Under the pieces are notes generated by a model that was given only the letters and a program-made list of their open reading frames with translations, did no database searches and was not told the DNA's origin. A DNA stretch of 64,000 nucleotides, from NCBI RefSeq assembly GCF_001922985.1, contig NZ_MRUH01000167.1:1-64000 (forward strand). Reading direction: 5' to 3'. The position numbers and the translations under genes are program-made. The DNA comes from Teredinibacter waterburyi (GTDB taxonomy: Bacteria; Pseudomonadota; Gammaproteobacteria; Pseudomonadales; Cellvibrionaceae). The first letter of the stretch is position 1. The number at the start of each line of letters is the position of its first letter. Below are positions 44,336-53,356 of the stretch, piece by piece.

Positions 44336-45301
44336 ATGAAATACGCCATTACCGGCTTAACGGTTGCACTGCTTTTCGGCTGTGCCTCCCAAGAACCCCG
44401 TCTTAAGGACATTGAACCTTCGGTTTCCGAAACCCAGCAGCGTCAGGCACAGGCGCAACTACTTGAATCACAAGCCACACAGACCCTAGCACTTAAACGA
44501 AAAATAGCCGTTGGTCGACTTTCAAACGAAACCAGCTATGGTAAAAGTTTACTCGGCTCTAGTGGCAGCGATGTGTTGGGCGAAAAAGTATCCGACATGT
44601 TTGTGCAATCCCTTGCCAATAGCGGCAACTACTTAATCTTCGAACGCCCCGATTTAGATTTGCTGAACAATGAAGCCAAGCTCAGCGGTCAAAGCGTGAA
44701 CCTTATTGGCGTAGATACCCTAGTTATTGGCTCGCTTACACAGTTTGGTCGCAACACCACTGGCGAGTCGGGCTTTTTATCCTCCTCTAAAAAACAAGAA
44801 GCCACTGCAACCGTAGACTTACGTTTAGTTGAAACCAAAACCGGACGGGTATTTTCTTCGGTAACAGGCAGCGGTTCATCATCTACCGAAACCGCTCGTA
44901 CCATGGGTTTTGGTTCGGTTGCTGGCTACGACGGCAGCATTAATGACCGTGCCATCGGGGCCGCCGTAAATGCTGCGGTAGAAAAACTCAATAAAATTAT
45001 GCTGGAAAAAACCTGGGCCGCCGATGTGTTAGCCGTACAAGACGGCAAAGTGTTTATTAGCGGCGGCAGCCACCAAGGCATTAAAACCGGTATGACCTTT
45101 GATGTGTTCACCAAAGGTAAAGCGGTTAAATCGACAACGACTGGCGGCATTATTACCCTGCCGGGCAAGAAAGTCGCTGCCATTAACATTGAGGGATTAT
45201 TTGGCGATAACGAATTGGAAGAAGGTTCATTCGGTTCGGTGGTACAAGGTTCTATCGCCGGTATTGACGTCAGCACCTTGGAAGTTAGGGAGACTAAATA
45301 A
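44336..45301 (+). CDS. CsgG-family outer-membrane lipoprotein
   Basis: About 321 residues; lipobox LLFGC with Cys16. The CsgG-like domain shows KIAVGRLSNETSYG, DMFVQSLANSGNYLIFERPDLD and DTLVIGSLTQFG, with a C-terminal KVFISGGSHQGIKTGMTFDVF barrel-like part. In curli CsgG forms the secretion channel, but these shorter relatives without csg genes are of unsettled function. AGGGAGA precedes the ATG; an earlier in-frame ATG lacks a proper signal. Its stop overlaps the next gene by one base (TAATG). Confidence 0.85.
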   Translation: MKYAITGLTVALLFGCASQEPRLKDIEPSVSETQQRQAQAQLLESQATQTLALKRKIAVGRLSNETSYGKSLLGSSGSDVLGEKVSDMFVQSLANSGNYLIFERPDLDLLNNEAKLSGQSVNLIGVDTLVIGSLTQFGRNTTGESGFLSSSKKQEATATVDLRLVETKTGRVFSSVTGSGSSSTETARTMGFGSVAGYDGSINDRAIGAAVNAAVEKLNKIMLEKTWAADVLAVQDGKVFISGGSHQGIKTGMTFDVFTKGKAVKSTTTGGIITLPGKKVAAINIEGLFGDNELEEGSFGSVVQGSIAGIDVSTLEVRETK

Positions 45302-45636
45302 TGAAATTTTCAATTCGAGTAGCGTTATTATCCATCGCCGTATTACTTGTTACCGCCTGTGTGAATAAGCCGACGCAAAACACCACAGTGGTAGACGATA
45401 GACCACGCGTGACCTTCGCCGCAGATTTAGGCTCGTCGCCAAAAAACTATAGTGTTCATATCGATGGTATAGCTTACGGAAGCTTAGCTAATTTTATGTC
45501 CGACAAAAATGCACTACGTATTATTTCCGGTCGCCATAAAATCGACATCATCCATAATGATACGGTAGTTAAAACCTACGACGTAACCTTGGGTGCGAAT
45601 GAAACACGTGTCCTTAAGGTAACCCATGGCAAATAA
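45301..45636 (+). CDS. Small lipoprotein, PEGA-like
   Basis: A 111-residue lipoprotein with lipobox LLVTAC (Cys20). It may contain a small beta domain (VHIDGIAYGS, then LRIISGRHKIDIIHN), like PEGA-type sequences that bind surfaces. It sits between the CsgG-like and DUF4810 genes and overlaps both, by one base and eleven bases, so the operon is translationally coupled. Confidence 0.65.
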   Translation: MKFSIRVALLSIAVLLVTACVNKPTQNTTVVDDRPRVTFAADLGSSPKNYSVHIDGIAYGSLANFMSDKNALRIISGRHKIDIIHNDTVVKTYDVTLGANETRVLKVTHGK

Positions 45637-45982
45637 TCGCATTGTATTTTTAATTATTGGCTTACTCTTGCTGAGCGGTTGCGGCGCAACCACTCAGTAC
45701 AAGTGGGGTAATTACGAAAAAAATATGTTTGATTATTACCACCAACCCAGCCGCAAAGATAAAGTCATTTCAGACCATTTGAATATGGTAGCCAACCCTC
45801 CGATCAATGGTCAAAAATTGGCTCCCGGTATGTTCGCAGAAGCCGGCACTTTTTATTTGGAACAAGGCGACTTAGCAAAAGCCATCGAAATGTACCAACT
45901 AGAACGCGCCGCCTGGCCTGAAAGCACGAAGCTGATGGATGCCTTGATTGAGAATTTGCAAAAGAAAGTAGGCTCTAAATGA
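45626..45982 (+). CDS. DUF4810-family lipoprotein
   Basis: A 118-residue lipoprotein; lipobox LLLSGC with Cys19. The stretch QYKWGNYEKNMFDYYHQPS and the TPR-like EAGTFYLEQGDLAKAIEMYQLERAAWPES match DUF4810. It comes as a companion of CsgG-like and DUF799 proteins in many gammaproteobacteria. Its start lies inside the preceding gene and its stop overlaps the next gene as ATGA. Confidence 0.8.
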   Translation: MANNRIVFLIIGLLLLSGCGATTQYKWGNYEKNMFDYYHQPSRKDKVISDHLNMVANPPINGQKLAPGMFAEAGTFYLEQGDLAKAIEMYQLERAAWPESTKLMDALIENLQKKVGSK

Positions 45983-46716
45983 TCGCAATACTTAGTTCTA
46001 GAATTTTTCTGCGCTGTTTCATTTTCAGTATGACGGTATTTTTTTATGGCTGTGAAACAACTCAGCAGCCACGCAGCATGTCCGAATTTGAACAATTGCG
46101 TCCCGCCTCTATATTAGTCGTACCCGTAGTCAATAAATCTGTCGATGTAGAAGCCCCTACCTATTTACTTACTACCCTGCCAATGGTGCTCGGTAACAAA
46201 GGCTACTATGTATTCCCAATAAATACGGTCAAAACGATTTTAGATCATGAGGGCTTTTACGAGCCTGCTGAAATTCACGCACAGCCACCAGAGAGTTTAG
46301 CGGCGATGTTTGGTGCAGATTGCATTTTATACGTGACCATTAACGAATGGACCTCACAATATATTTTACTTTCCACCACCACGATTGTGGATTTCAGTTA
46401 TAGAATTGTAAGTAAAGACGGCCACGAGTTTTGGCGCGCGAGAAAACAATTAACCTACAGCCCACAAAATTCCGACACAGGTAATGGCCTCGGCAATCTC
46501 ATTAGTGCAGCAATTTCAGCTGCAATGGAACGCGCCAAACCAAATTACCTACCACTCACACGGCAAGCCAACAGCGAAGTATTTTTACTCAATCGTACCG
46601 CCATACCGCCCGGCCCCTACGCCACCAACTATCAAGAATATTATTCTCAATTTGAGATAACGCCTGCCACAAAAACTGTCACGCCTGCGCCCAGCAGCGA
46701 TAAAGTTGCACCTTAA
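45979..46716 (+). CDS. DUF799-family lipoprotein
   Basis: A 245-residue protein; lipobox FFYGC with Cys25. The core, RPASILVVPVVNKSVDVEAPTYLLTTLP and GADCILYVTINEWTSQYILL, matches the DUF799 (GNA1162-type) group, which is thought to assist outer-membrane function with CsgG-like proteins. It is last of the four-gene operon. No terminator is obvious downstream. Confidence 0.85.
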   Translation: MIAILSSRIFLRCFIFSMTVFFYGCETTQQPRSMSEFEQLRPASILVVPVVNKSVDVEAPTYLLTTLPMVLGNKGYYVFPINTVKTILDHEGFYEPAEIHAQPPESLAAMFGADCILYVTINEWTSQYILLSTTTIVDFSYRIVSKDGHEFWRARKQLTYSPQNSDTGNGLGNLISAAISAAMERAKPNYLPLTRQANSEVFLLNRTAIPPGPYATNYQEYYSQFEITPATKTVTPAPSSDKVAP

Positions 46717-47017
46717 TCAGGCGCCAAATGAATGTTGGGTCGAAATTTTTTACAAACTTTTCGCCCAGCTTTAGTGCGCCTGTCACGTTATTCATTAAAC
46801 TAGTTAGCGACTGAATTTTCTTTTGCTTTCGACGTCCAGCTATTGTATACATCTTAACCGTAGAGCTTAGTTGATACTTTAAATCCCTTGCTGCATTACT
46901 TAGTGAGCAAGGGGGAAACGTACTTCCTTAAAACCCTGTTAATGGAACTTGGGGTTCGGAAGCACGTAGTTTTCAACTTTGATCAGATACTGATTTCAAC
47001 AGGGGGCGTTGAATCTT

Positions 47018-48718
47018 ATGGGAAACATCTACAGTCTAGTGGCGTCACGCACACACAAAAAACCTTGGCTCATCTTGATACTTTTATGGACCTTGTCCTT
47101 TATTATTATTTGGCCTTACGGCGAGTTCCCAGTTAATGATGACTTTGGTTTTTCTACGCCGGTAAAATGGCTTTCTGAAAACGACGAATTACGATTAACC
47201 TACTGGCAATCTATGACACTAATTTTCCAGGTGTTTCTGGGGTATTTGTGGAGTGAGTTATTCGGGTTTAGTTATTTCGGTTTGCGTATTTTAACTGCAA
47301 TTCTTGGCGGTATATTTATCTATACTTGCTATAAAATTTGTATTGCTAGCGGTATTGATAAAAAAGTCGCCTTCGTAATAGCGAGCGGCTTTCTCTCTTT
47401 TCCGGTCTGGATAATGTCGTCTTCGACGTTTATGACTGACACACCTTTTTTGGCCTTCTCAACGCTCGCGACTTGCTGCCTAGCGACGACGGTCTATAGT
47501 CGTAACCCATCCGTATTGCCCTACCTTTTTGGCTTTTCTTTTCTGATAATGGCAATTTTAATTCGTCAAATTGGTATTGCCATCGCACTTGGTTTTTTAC
47601 TTGCTGATATTTACAACAACGGTATCAAACCCAAAGTTTTGTTGCGTTCAGGAATACTATTTGGGTGCTGCCTTTACCTCGTTGCTGAATTTCCTGCGCT
47701 AATGGAGCATATCGCTCCGTTATCGTCCGACTACAGCGTTCGCACCTCAGGCCTACACGAGAGACTTGCTGATTTACTCGCGTTAAAACTCGGTGTTTTT
47801 AAGCCTATGATTTACGCGATAGTAGAATTTGTACTGCATTTTGGTTTGCTATTGCTTCCCATAGCGGCAATTAGATTTGCTCAAGTAATTATCAATTCAC
47901 GGCATAATGTCGCTACGCTTTTCGCCTATATAGCTTGCACCGCCCTGCTGTTTGGCTACAGCGTAGCCATTCACCAGCCTGTCCCTGCTGGAAATGTAAT
48001 GAGCCCCCATGGCTTAGGACCAAAGCTTATCGATCCGTTCACTGCGTATGGCACTCCGGGAATGTTACGCTGGCTGCTAACCCTGCTCGCGGCTATCGCT
48101 GGCTCTACCTTGATGGTGGATCTAGTTAAAGGAATATGGAACCGAGTTCTATTAATTTCCGCCGGGACAAAAAATAAGATAAACGGTGTTTTTGTTTTTA
48201 TTTTTTTAAGTGCCGTAATTTCTTATGCGCCCTTTGGTATTTTCTACGGCCCGTGGTTTGTACGCTACGTGGTTTTCCCATCGTTACTTTTTATCGTGCT
48301 GATTACCGCTCTTAACCCGAGCTATCAAGTTTTAATCAATAGATATACGAAAACAATTCTTTCCTATTTTATGTGTTCGCTGATCTTAAGTGTATGCTTG
48401 GCACACGACTTCTACAGCTGGTCTCGGGTTAGATACGAACTGATTGACAGTGCGCGCGAGGAATTCAACATAGCGGCCTATCAACTTGACGGCGGCCTAG
48501 AGTATAACAACCTGGAACAGTTACTACTCAATCCAACACAAAGCTTAACCATGTTAGCATTCAAACAGCCCTTAGCACGGCCCTATAAAGTTGCTAAGAT
48601 ACCCATGCCCGGTTACGAGGTACTACGTGTAGAAAACGTTCGCCAGATATTTCCCATAGAAAGAAATAGGAAAATTTACCTGCTTCAATCGACGGTGCAA
48701 CTCAGCGGTATTCCCTAG
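47018..48718 (+). CDS. GT-C-type membrane glycosyltransferase-like protein
   Basis: About 566 residues with roughly ten to twelve hydrophobic helices and an early loop FPVNDDFGFSTPVKWL that carries an Asp pair, as in the first periplasmic loop of GT-C enzymes (ArnT/PMT type). Such proteins transfer sugars from a polyprenyl-phosphate carrier to lipid or protein. No acceptor is indicated. I use the ATG at 47018, 11 bases after AGGGGG; TTG at 47009 is too near it. A terminator follows at 48753-48784. Confidence 0.6.
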   Translation: MGNIYSLVASRTHKKPWLILILLWTLSFIIIWPYGEFPVNDDFGFSTPVKWLSENDELRLTYWQSMTLIFQVFLGYLWSELFGFSYFGLRILTAILGGIFIYTCYKICIASGIDKKVAFVIASGFLSFPVWIMSSSTFMTDTPFLAFSTLATCCLATTVYSRNPSVLPYLFGFSFLIMAILIRQIGIAIALGFLLADIYNNGIKPKVLLRSGILFGCCLYLVAEFPALMEHIAPLSSDYSVRTSGLHERLADLLALKLGVFKPMIYAIVEFVLHFGLLLLPIAAIRFAQVIINSRHNVATLFAYIACTALLFGYSVAIHQPVPAGNVMSPHGLGPKLIDPFTAYGTPGMLRWLLTLLAAIAGSTLMVDLVKGIWNRVLLISAGTKNKINGVFVFIFLSAVISYAPFGIFYGPWFVRYVVFPSLLFIVLITALNPSYQVLINRYTKTILSYFMCSLILSVCLAHDFYSWSRVRYELIDSAREEFNIAAYQLDGGLEYNNLEQLLLNPTQSLTMLAFKQPLARPYKVAKIPMPGYEVLRVENVRQIFPIERNRKIYLLQSTVQLSGIP

Positions 48719-48752
48719 CTTAAAGTGAATTACACATCTCGTAAGTACACTA

Positions 48753-48784
48753 AGCTGCCAAACATTGATTGGCGGCTTTTTTTT
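48753..48784 (+). terminator. Rho-independent terminator
   Basis: Stem AGCTGCCAA against TTGGCGGCT with one mismatch and a seven-base loop, then eight T residues. It lies about 35 bp after the stop of the GT-C-like gene. Confidence 0.8.
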
Positions 48785-48855
48785 AAACTCGGATTAGTTT
48801 CAGGTCGGTGTGATAAACGGCCGAGATAAGACTAAAATTAATAACAGGTGTCATT

Positions 48856-49257
48856 ATGATTTACCCAATGTTTGCCATGATCTTACTTACAACTATCGTT
48901 GCTGTTATAGCGGTTAGCTGTAGATTTAACAGTGTAAAATCTGGATCGGTGCCAATCAAATACTATCGACTTATGCAGGGCGACAAGATTCCAGAAGTTA
49001 TCACCAAAACCACGCGTTGTGTGAATAACATGTTTGAAGTGCCCATGTTATTTTACGTGGTTTCCACTCTGTATATCGCACTTCATATAGAAAGTCTGTT
49101 GGCGATTATTCTCAGCTCGATCTTTGTTGGTCTTAGGTGTGTGCAGGCCTACATCCATTTAACCTACAACAATGTTGTGCATCGCATGCTAGCATTTTGG
49201 TTTGGACTTATATGTGTACTATTATTGTGGGTTAATCTTTTAGTGTTGCAAATGTAA
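48856..49257 (+). CDS. MAPEG-family membrane protein
   Basis: A 133-residue protein with four helices. The motifs YYRLMQGDKIPEVITKTTRCVNNMFEVPMLFY and FVGLRCVQAYIHLTYNNVVHR are typical of MAPEG proteins (glutathione-related and eicosanoid membrane proteins). The bacterial role is unknown. ATG after an AGGTG ribosome binding site. Confidence 0.85.
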   Translation: MIYPMFAMILLTTIVAVIAVSCRFNSVKSGSVPIKYYRLMQGDKIPEVITKTTRCVNNMFEVPMLFYVVSTLYIALHIESLLAIILSSIFVGLRCVQAYIHLTYNNVVHRMLAFWFGLICVLLLWVNLLVLQM

Positions 49258-49324
49258 TCTAATCTTTTGTCTTCTTGCCAACTGCATTACCTAGCGGTAA
49301 TTTCAGCTTCATTCGTATTTTGAT

Positions 49325-50569
49325 TTACACACTTAACCCTGCACAGTAGCCGCTCGCCCATGCCCACTGAAAGTTAAAGCCGCCAAGCCAACCGGTAACG
49401 TCTAGCACTTCGCCGACAAAGTATAGGCCGGGTACTTTTTTGGCTTCGAAGGTTTTGGAACTTACTTCATCGGTATGAATTCCGCCCAGTGTAACTTCCG
49501 CGGTGCGGTAGCCTTCTGTTCCGGAGGGAATTATTTTCCAGTGATGAAAGTCTTGTTCTAGCTTGGTGATATCCGCAACGCTAAGCTGCTGTACGGGCTT
49601 GGTCATTATTTCTTCGCTCAACCAAATACTGACAAAACGTTTTGGTAGCTTTTGCGCTAGTAGGTTTTTAAGCTCTTGTTTATTGCCTTGCTCGCGCCAC
49701 TCGTTAATTAGCGCCGTGATATTGTCGCTAGGCAAGAAATCGAATTCGACAGGCTGACCCAACTGCCAGTAATTAGATATTTGTAAAACCGCTGGGCCAC
49801 TTAAGCCGCGATGGGTGAATAGCATGGCTTCGTTAAAGGCGATTTTCCGGCCGGCCGAATCACAACTTAACGTGCAATCTATAGCTACCCCCGCCAGCGG
49901 CTGTAGTTTTTCGAGCCACTTCCCCGAAAGCGTAAAAGGCACTAATGATGCCCGCCTCGGCAATAGTTTTAAACCGAACTGTTCCGCTATTTGATAGCCA
50001 AAGCCACTCGCACCCATGGTTGGAATAGATAGGCCGCCACTGGCAATTACCAGTGATGCGCAGGAAAATTTTCCACAGCTTGTCTCTAGATTAAATCTAT
50101 TTTCATCAGCGTCAGTGCCATTTTTATTGCCAGCGTCCACCTGATTTCGATCGCTTTCATCCCGCCGCGCTACGCTGGAAATTGTGCAATCTGTAATTCT
50201 TTTAACCTTGCCCTTGTCACATTCGGCAAACAACATCTGCAAAATATCGTTGGCTTTGTTGTCGCAAAAGAGTTGCCCTAAGGTTTTTTCGTGATAATTG
50301 ATTTGATAGCGATTGACCAACTCGATAAAATCCCATTCCGTGTAGCGACTTAACGCCGACTTACAAAAATGCGGATTGCTACAAAGGTAGTTGCTAGGCT
50401 CTAAATACATATTGGTAAAATTGCAGCGCCCACCACCAGACATCAGAATTTTTTTACCCATTTTATTGGCATGATCGAGCAGTGCCACGCGTTTACCCTG
50501 CTGACCAGCGGTAGCCGCACACATTAAACCCGCGGCACCGCCGCCGATAACAATGACATCAAAGTGCAT
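49325..50569 (-). CDS. HI0933/YhiN-type flavoprotein
   Basis: A 414-residue FAD-dependent protein. The N-terminal dinucleotide motif is DVIVIGGGAAGLMCAATAG, followed by KKILMSGGGRCNFTN, a signature of the HI0933 family. C-terminal GLYFVGEVLDVTGWLGGFN holds the second FAD contact. A hydrophilic insert near residues 140-155 (RDESDRNQVDAGNKNGTDADE) is unusual compared with most members. Reaction not known for this family. Confidence 0.9.
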   Translation of the reverse strand: MHFDVIVIGGGAAGLMCAATAGQQGKRVALLDHANKMGKKILMSGGGRCNFTNMYLEPSNYLCSNPHFCKSALSRYTEWDFIELVNRYQINYHEKTLGQLFCDNKANDILQMLFAECDKGKVKRITDCTISSVARRDESDRNQVDAGNKNGTDADENRFNLETSCGKFSCASLVIASGGLSIPTMGASGFGYQIAEQFGLKLLPRRASLVPFTLSGKWLEKLQPLAGVAIDCTLSCDSAGRKIAFNEAMLFTHRGLSGPAVLQISNYWQLGQPVEFDFLPSDNITALINEWREQGNKQELKNLLAQKLPKRFVSIWLSEEIMTKPVQQLSVADITKLEQDFHHWKIIPSGTEGYRTAEVTLGGIHTDEVSSKTFEAKKVPGLYFVGEVLDVTGWLGGFNFQWAWASGYCAGLSV

Positions 50570-50858
50570 TTTAGATCCTCAAAGATCGGTATTTGATTAC
50601 AACAGAACGGTTTCTAAAATATTACTAGGCTAGAAGTGGCCTGTGGGTTCAACTCACCTTTTATACCTTGGCGATTGTAGAAGCTGTAGCTTTTCGCCCG
50701 AGATCACGTTACCACCAGGCTAAAATAAGCCGGTTAGCTTAACACGAACTCAGCGCTTCCCCTGGCAGTTAGGTAGCTCGCCATTTAACCTTATAGCGAT
50801 AGGCAACAAGGTATAGTAGACCATTAACTTAATTCGTTTTGCTCGGAAGCTAATCATT

Positions 50859-52964
50859 GTGTTAACGCCCAGTCGTACTGCCCTAGCCATTATTTCCGTC
50901 ACTATACTCACAAGCCCGCTAATAACTTCGGTCGTTTTCGCGTCGGCAGATGAATCGATACAAACGCCTAGGTCGCAATCCGAAGCCTTAGAAACGGTGA
51001 TTGTGACCGCTGACAGAGCGCCAAGCAAACGGCTTGCGCTTACCACCAGCGTTAGCCTAATTGATGCTGAGCAAATTGAAAGTGTTAACGCTGAACATTT
51101 GCAACAACTGCTGCAATGGAGCCCCGGCACTTGGGTCAGCCGTGGTGATGGCCAAGAACACCTCACGGCCATTCGCTCGCCGGTGTTTACCGGTGCTGGC
51201 GCCTGCGGCGCGTTTGCGATGAGCGAAGATGGTATCGCGCTGCGCGCCGCTGGGTTTTGCAACGTCAACCAGCTGTTCGATAGCCATTTTGAAGCAGCGC
51301 AGCGGCTGGAGGTTTTTCGCGGCCCAAATTCAGCGGTGAGCGGCAGCAATGCCGTCTACGGTTCTATTGATATTCAACTACCAGATCCTCTTACCGCCGA
51401 ACAGGGTAAGGCGAAGCTAGACTTAGGCCCTAATGAATTTACGCGCTTGACCGTGAGCTCTCCTTTTTCGAACTCTACTGACGGAGCGCGCAATTGGGCG
51501 CAACTCACGCTTACCCACAGTGATAGCGCTCGCGCCGCCAGCGGTTACGATCAAGTAAAGTTCAGTCTCAAGAATAATGTCCAGCTCGGCGACGCCAGCG
51601 TCACTAATGGGATTAGTGTTAGCGCTTTAGACCAGCAAACAGCAGGCTACATCATGGGCGCGGATGCCTATAAAGACGATTCCTTACGCGCCGGCAACGT
51701 CAACCCAGAGGCTTGGCGCAAGGCTAGTGCGATGCGCGTCTACAGCCGCTGGCAATGGCGCAACGACGATTCCGTCACGGAGCTTACGCCCTACCTGCGC
51801 GCCAACCGGATGTCTTTTTTGATGCACTTCGTACCCTGGCAACCCGAGGAAGATAATGCTCATCAATCCCTTGGCTTACAGTTTTCGCACCGAGTACAAC
51901 TAACCGAGACGGTTAAGGTTTCGCTAGGCACAGAGCTGGAAAAAACCCACGCAACACTTTCCGAGGTTCAAACAGAGGAGGCCCCTTTCTCGCCGGCGAC
52001 CTTCCCCGTCGGCCGTCACTACGATTACAGCGTTAACGCCAACAACGCAGCGCTTAGCAGCGGCCTAGATTGGCAAGCGTCACCACGACTTAGTACGCAA
52101 CTGCGATTGCGTTGGGATTACATGGCCTATGATCACAGTGATCACATCACCAGCTCGATTTGCGCGCCGGACGTTACAAACTGTCGCTTTTATCGCTTAG
52201 GCGATAGCCGTGATAGCTTTCAGAACGCCAGCTACAGGTTGGGCACCCAGTATTCACTTACCGCCAAACACAGTTGGTTTAACTCGCTGTCCCGCGGGTT
52301 TCGTGCTCCCCAAGCAAGCGAGCTTTATCGTCTGCAGCAGGCGCCAAGGGCTCAGCTTGAATCGGTTCAATTAGACGCAATAGAAACCGGCCTGCGGGGT
52401 GGCGGTTCGCGCTATTTTTATGAAATCAGCTTGTATGCAATGGTCGCCAACAATGGCATTTTTCAGAATAGCGAACGGGTCACCCTCAGTGGCGCGAAAA
52501 CTTCCCACCAAGGCGTTGAGTGGGAATTTGGTTTATCGCTCGGCCCAGCGCTCAGTGTTCGGCTAAATGGCAGCTATGCACGCCACAAGTATCGTAATGC
52601 TCCCGACCTTCTGGGTTTAGGTGATAACAGCAACATTGAAGGTAACGACATCGACACTGCACCCAAGCTAATGGGCGCAGCGGTTATCGCGTGGCAACCT
52701 AATACAGGCTTGAAAGGTGAACTCGAATACACCAACGTCAGCCGTTACTTTCTCGACCCGGAAAACAGCTTTAGCTACCCCGGCCACCAGTTGTGGAATG
52801 TGAATTTACAGTGGTTGGAAATGGGCCCTGTACAGCTACAACTGCGGGTGAATAATTTGCTCGATACACGCTATGCAGAACGCGCCGATGTGAACTTTGG
52901 TGAGGAGCGTTATTTCCCTGGGGCGCGCCGCGAATTGAATATCGGCTTAAGCTATGCGTGGTAG
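50859..52964 (+). CDS. TonB-dependent outer-membrane receptor
   Basis: A 701-residue protein with a signal peptide (ends VVFA), an N-terminal TonB box-like ETVIVTA, a plug domain (QLLQWSPGTWVSRG, RLEVFRGPNSAVSGSNAVYG) and a 22-strand-type barrel ending in LNIGLSYAW with a final aromatic residue. Start is GTG after CGGAAGC. The plug contains a Cys pair (GACGAF, GFCN). No transport partner such as an ABC importer lies next to it, and the ligand cannot be told from sequence; iron or siderophore, vitamin B12 or oligosaccharide are all possible. Confidence 0.92.
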   Translation: MLTPSRTALAIISVTILTSPLITSVVFASADESIQTPRSQSEALETVIVTADRAPSKRLALTTSVSLIDAEQIESVNAEHLQQLLQWSPGTWVSRGDGQEHLTAIRSPVFTGAGACGAFAMSEDGIALRAAGFCNVNQLFDSHFEAAQRLEVFRGPNSAVSGSNAVYGSIDIQLPDPLTAEQGKAKLDLGPNEFTRLTVSSPFSNSTDGARNWAQLTLTHSDSARAASGYDQVKFSLKNNVQLGDASVTNGISVSALDQQTAGYIMGADAYKDDSLRAGNVNPEAWRKASAMRVYSRWQWRNDDSVTELTPYLRANRMSFLMHFVPWQPEEDNAHQSLGLQFSHRVQLTETVKVSLGTELEKTHATLSEVQTEEAPFSPATFPVGRHYDYSVNANNAALSSGLDWQASPRLSTQLRLRWDYMAYDHSDHITSSICAPDVTNCRFYRLGDSRDSFQNASYRLGTQYSLTAKHSWFNSLSRGFRAPQASELYRLQQAPRAQLESVQLDAIETGLRGGGSRYFYEISLYAMVANNGIFQNSERVTLSGAKTSHQGVEWEFGLSLGPALSVRLNGSYARHKYRNAPDLLGLGDNSNIEGNDIDTAPKLMGAAVIAWQPNTGLKGELEYTNVSRYFLDPENSFSYPGHQLWNVNLQWLEMGPVQLQLRVNNLLDTRYAERADVNFGEERYFPGARRELNIGLSYAW

Positions 52965-53026
52965 CGCCTTATTGTGCCTATATACTCCGGCTAAATACGG
53001 CGGCTAATCTTCAGTTACATCTCAGA

Positions 53027-53053
53027 CAAAGAAAAGGCGGCCTAAGCCGCCTT
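53027..53053 (-). terminator. Rho-independent terminator of the candidate RNA
   Basis: Stem AAGGCGGC against GCCGCCTT with a four-base loop; on the minus strand it is followed by TTTTCTTTG, on the plus strand by no T run, so it serves minus-strand transcription. Confidence 0.8.
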
Positions 53054-53254
53054 ACAACACCATAATGGGTTCATATTCGAAAACTCCCTTTTCGTCGGCG
53101 TGATCCGTACGCCAAGTGCTACGTCCTTTTACGTTCCTTGTTACTCATAGTTGTGCCGCGCAATATCATCCTTGAGCTAATCACACCGCTAACCAATACG
53201 ATGCTCGCACCTTCCTAGTGCTATGGGTTGGGGTTTCCATCCCTCCATCCCGGT
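53030..53254 (-). ncRNA. Candidate CsrB/RsmZ-type regulatory RNA
   Basis: A minus-strand unit of about 225 nt. Promoter-like boxes TTGTTA (53284-53289) and CATTAT (53261-53266), read on the minus strand, are 17 bp apart. The predicted RNA has ten GGA triplets, about three times expectation, starting with a run at 53236-53251 (GGGATGGAGGGATGGA). At least three hairpins expose GGA in the loop: GCAC with loop TAGGAAG (53207-53221), GGCGT with loop ACGGATC (53097-53113), CGAAAA with loop GGGAG (53078-53094); ACGT with loop AAAAGG (53121-53134) is a weaker fourth. It ends in a terminator at 53027-53053. This is how RNAs that sequester CsrA/RsmA look. No protein reading frame with a start codon explains it. 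Identification rests on structure alone. Confidence 0.6.
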
Positions 53255-53260
53255 GATGAG

Positions 53261-53289
53261 ATAATGCGCTTGTGGGCCGTTGATAACAA
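53261..53289 (-). promoter_or_regulatory. Putative sigma70 promoter of the candidate RNA
   Basis: Read on the minus strand: TTGTTA as -35, a 17-bp spacer, and CATTAT as -10. Expected start near 53254, just before the GGA-rich 5' region. Confidence 0.45.
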
Positions 53290-53291
53290 TT

Positions 53292-53322
53292 AGACCAAAG
53301 TCGGGTGTACCGACTTTGGTCT
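53292..53322. promoter_or_regulatory. Perfect 13-bp inverted repeat upstream of RNA promoter
   Basis: Arms AGACCAAAGTCGG and CCGACTTTGGTCT around GTGTA. It is 35 bp after the ABC permease gene but no T run follows on either strand. It may end the ABC transcript or act as an operator for the adjacent RNA promoter. Confidence 0.6.
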
Positions 53323-53356
53323 GTAGGACATTCACCAATAGCTAAGGCGAAAATGC

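Noticed and set aside
47009-47018. TTG start of the GT-C-like gene
   Set aside because: It lies only two bases after AGGGGG; the ATG nine bases later has normal spacing.
50750-51349. 199-codon minus-strand frame across the TonB receptor start
   Set aside because: It overlaps the receptor signal and plug coding sequence and has no recognisable domain.
53059-53127. Minus-strand open frame ending STWRTDHADEKGVFEYEP before the terminator
   Set aside because: No ATG, GTG or TTG in the frame before an upstream stop; the GGA hairpins explain the sequence better as RNA.
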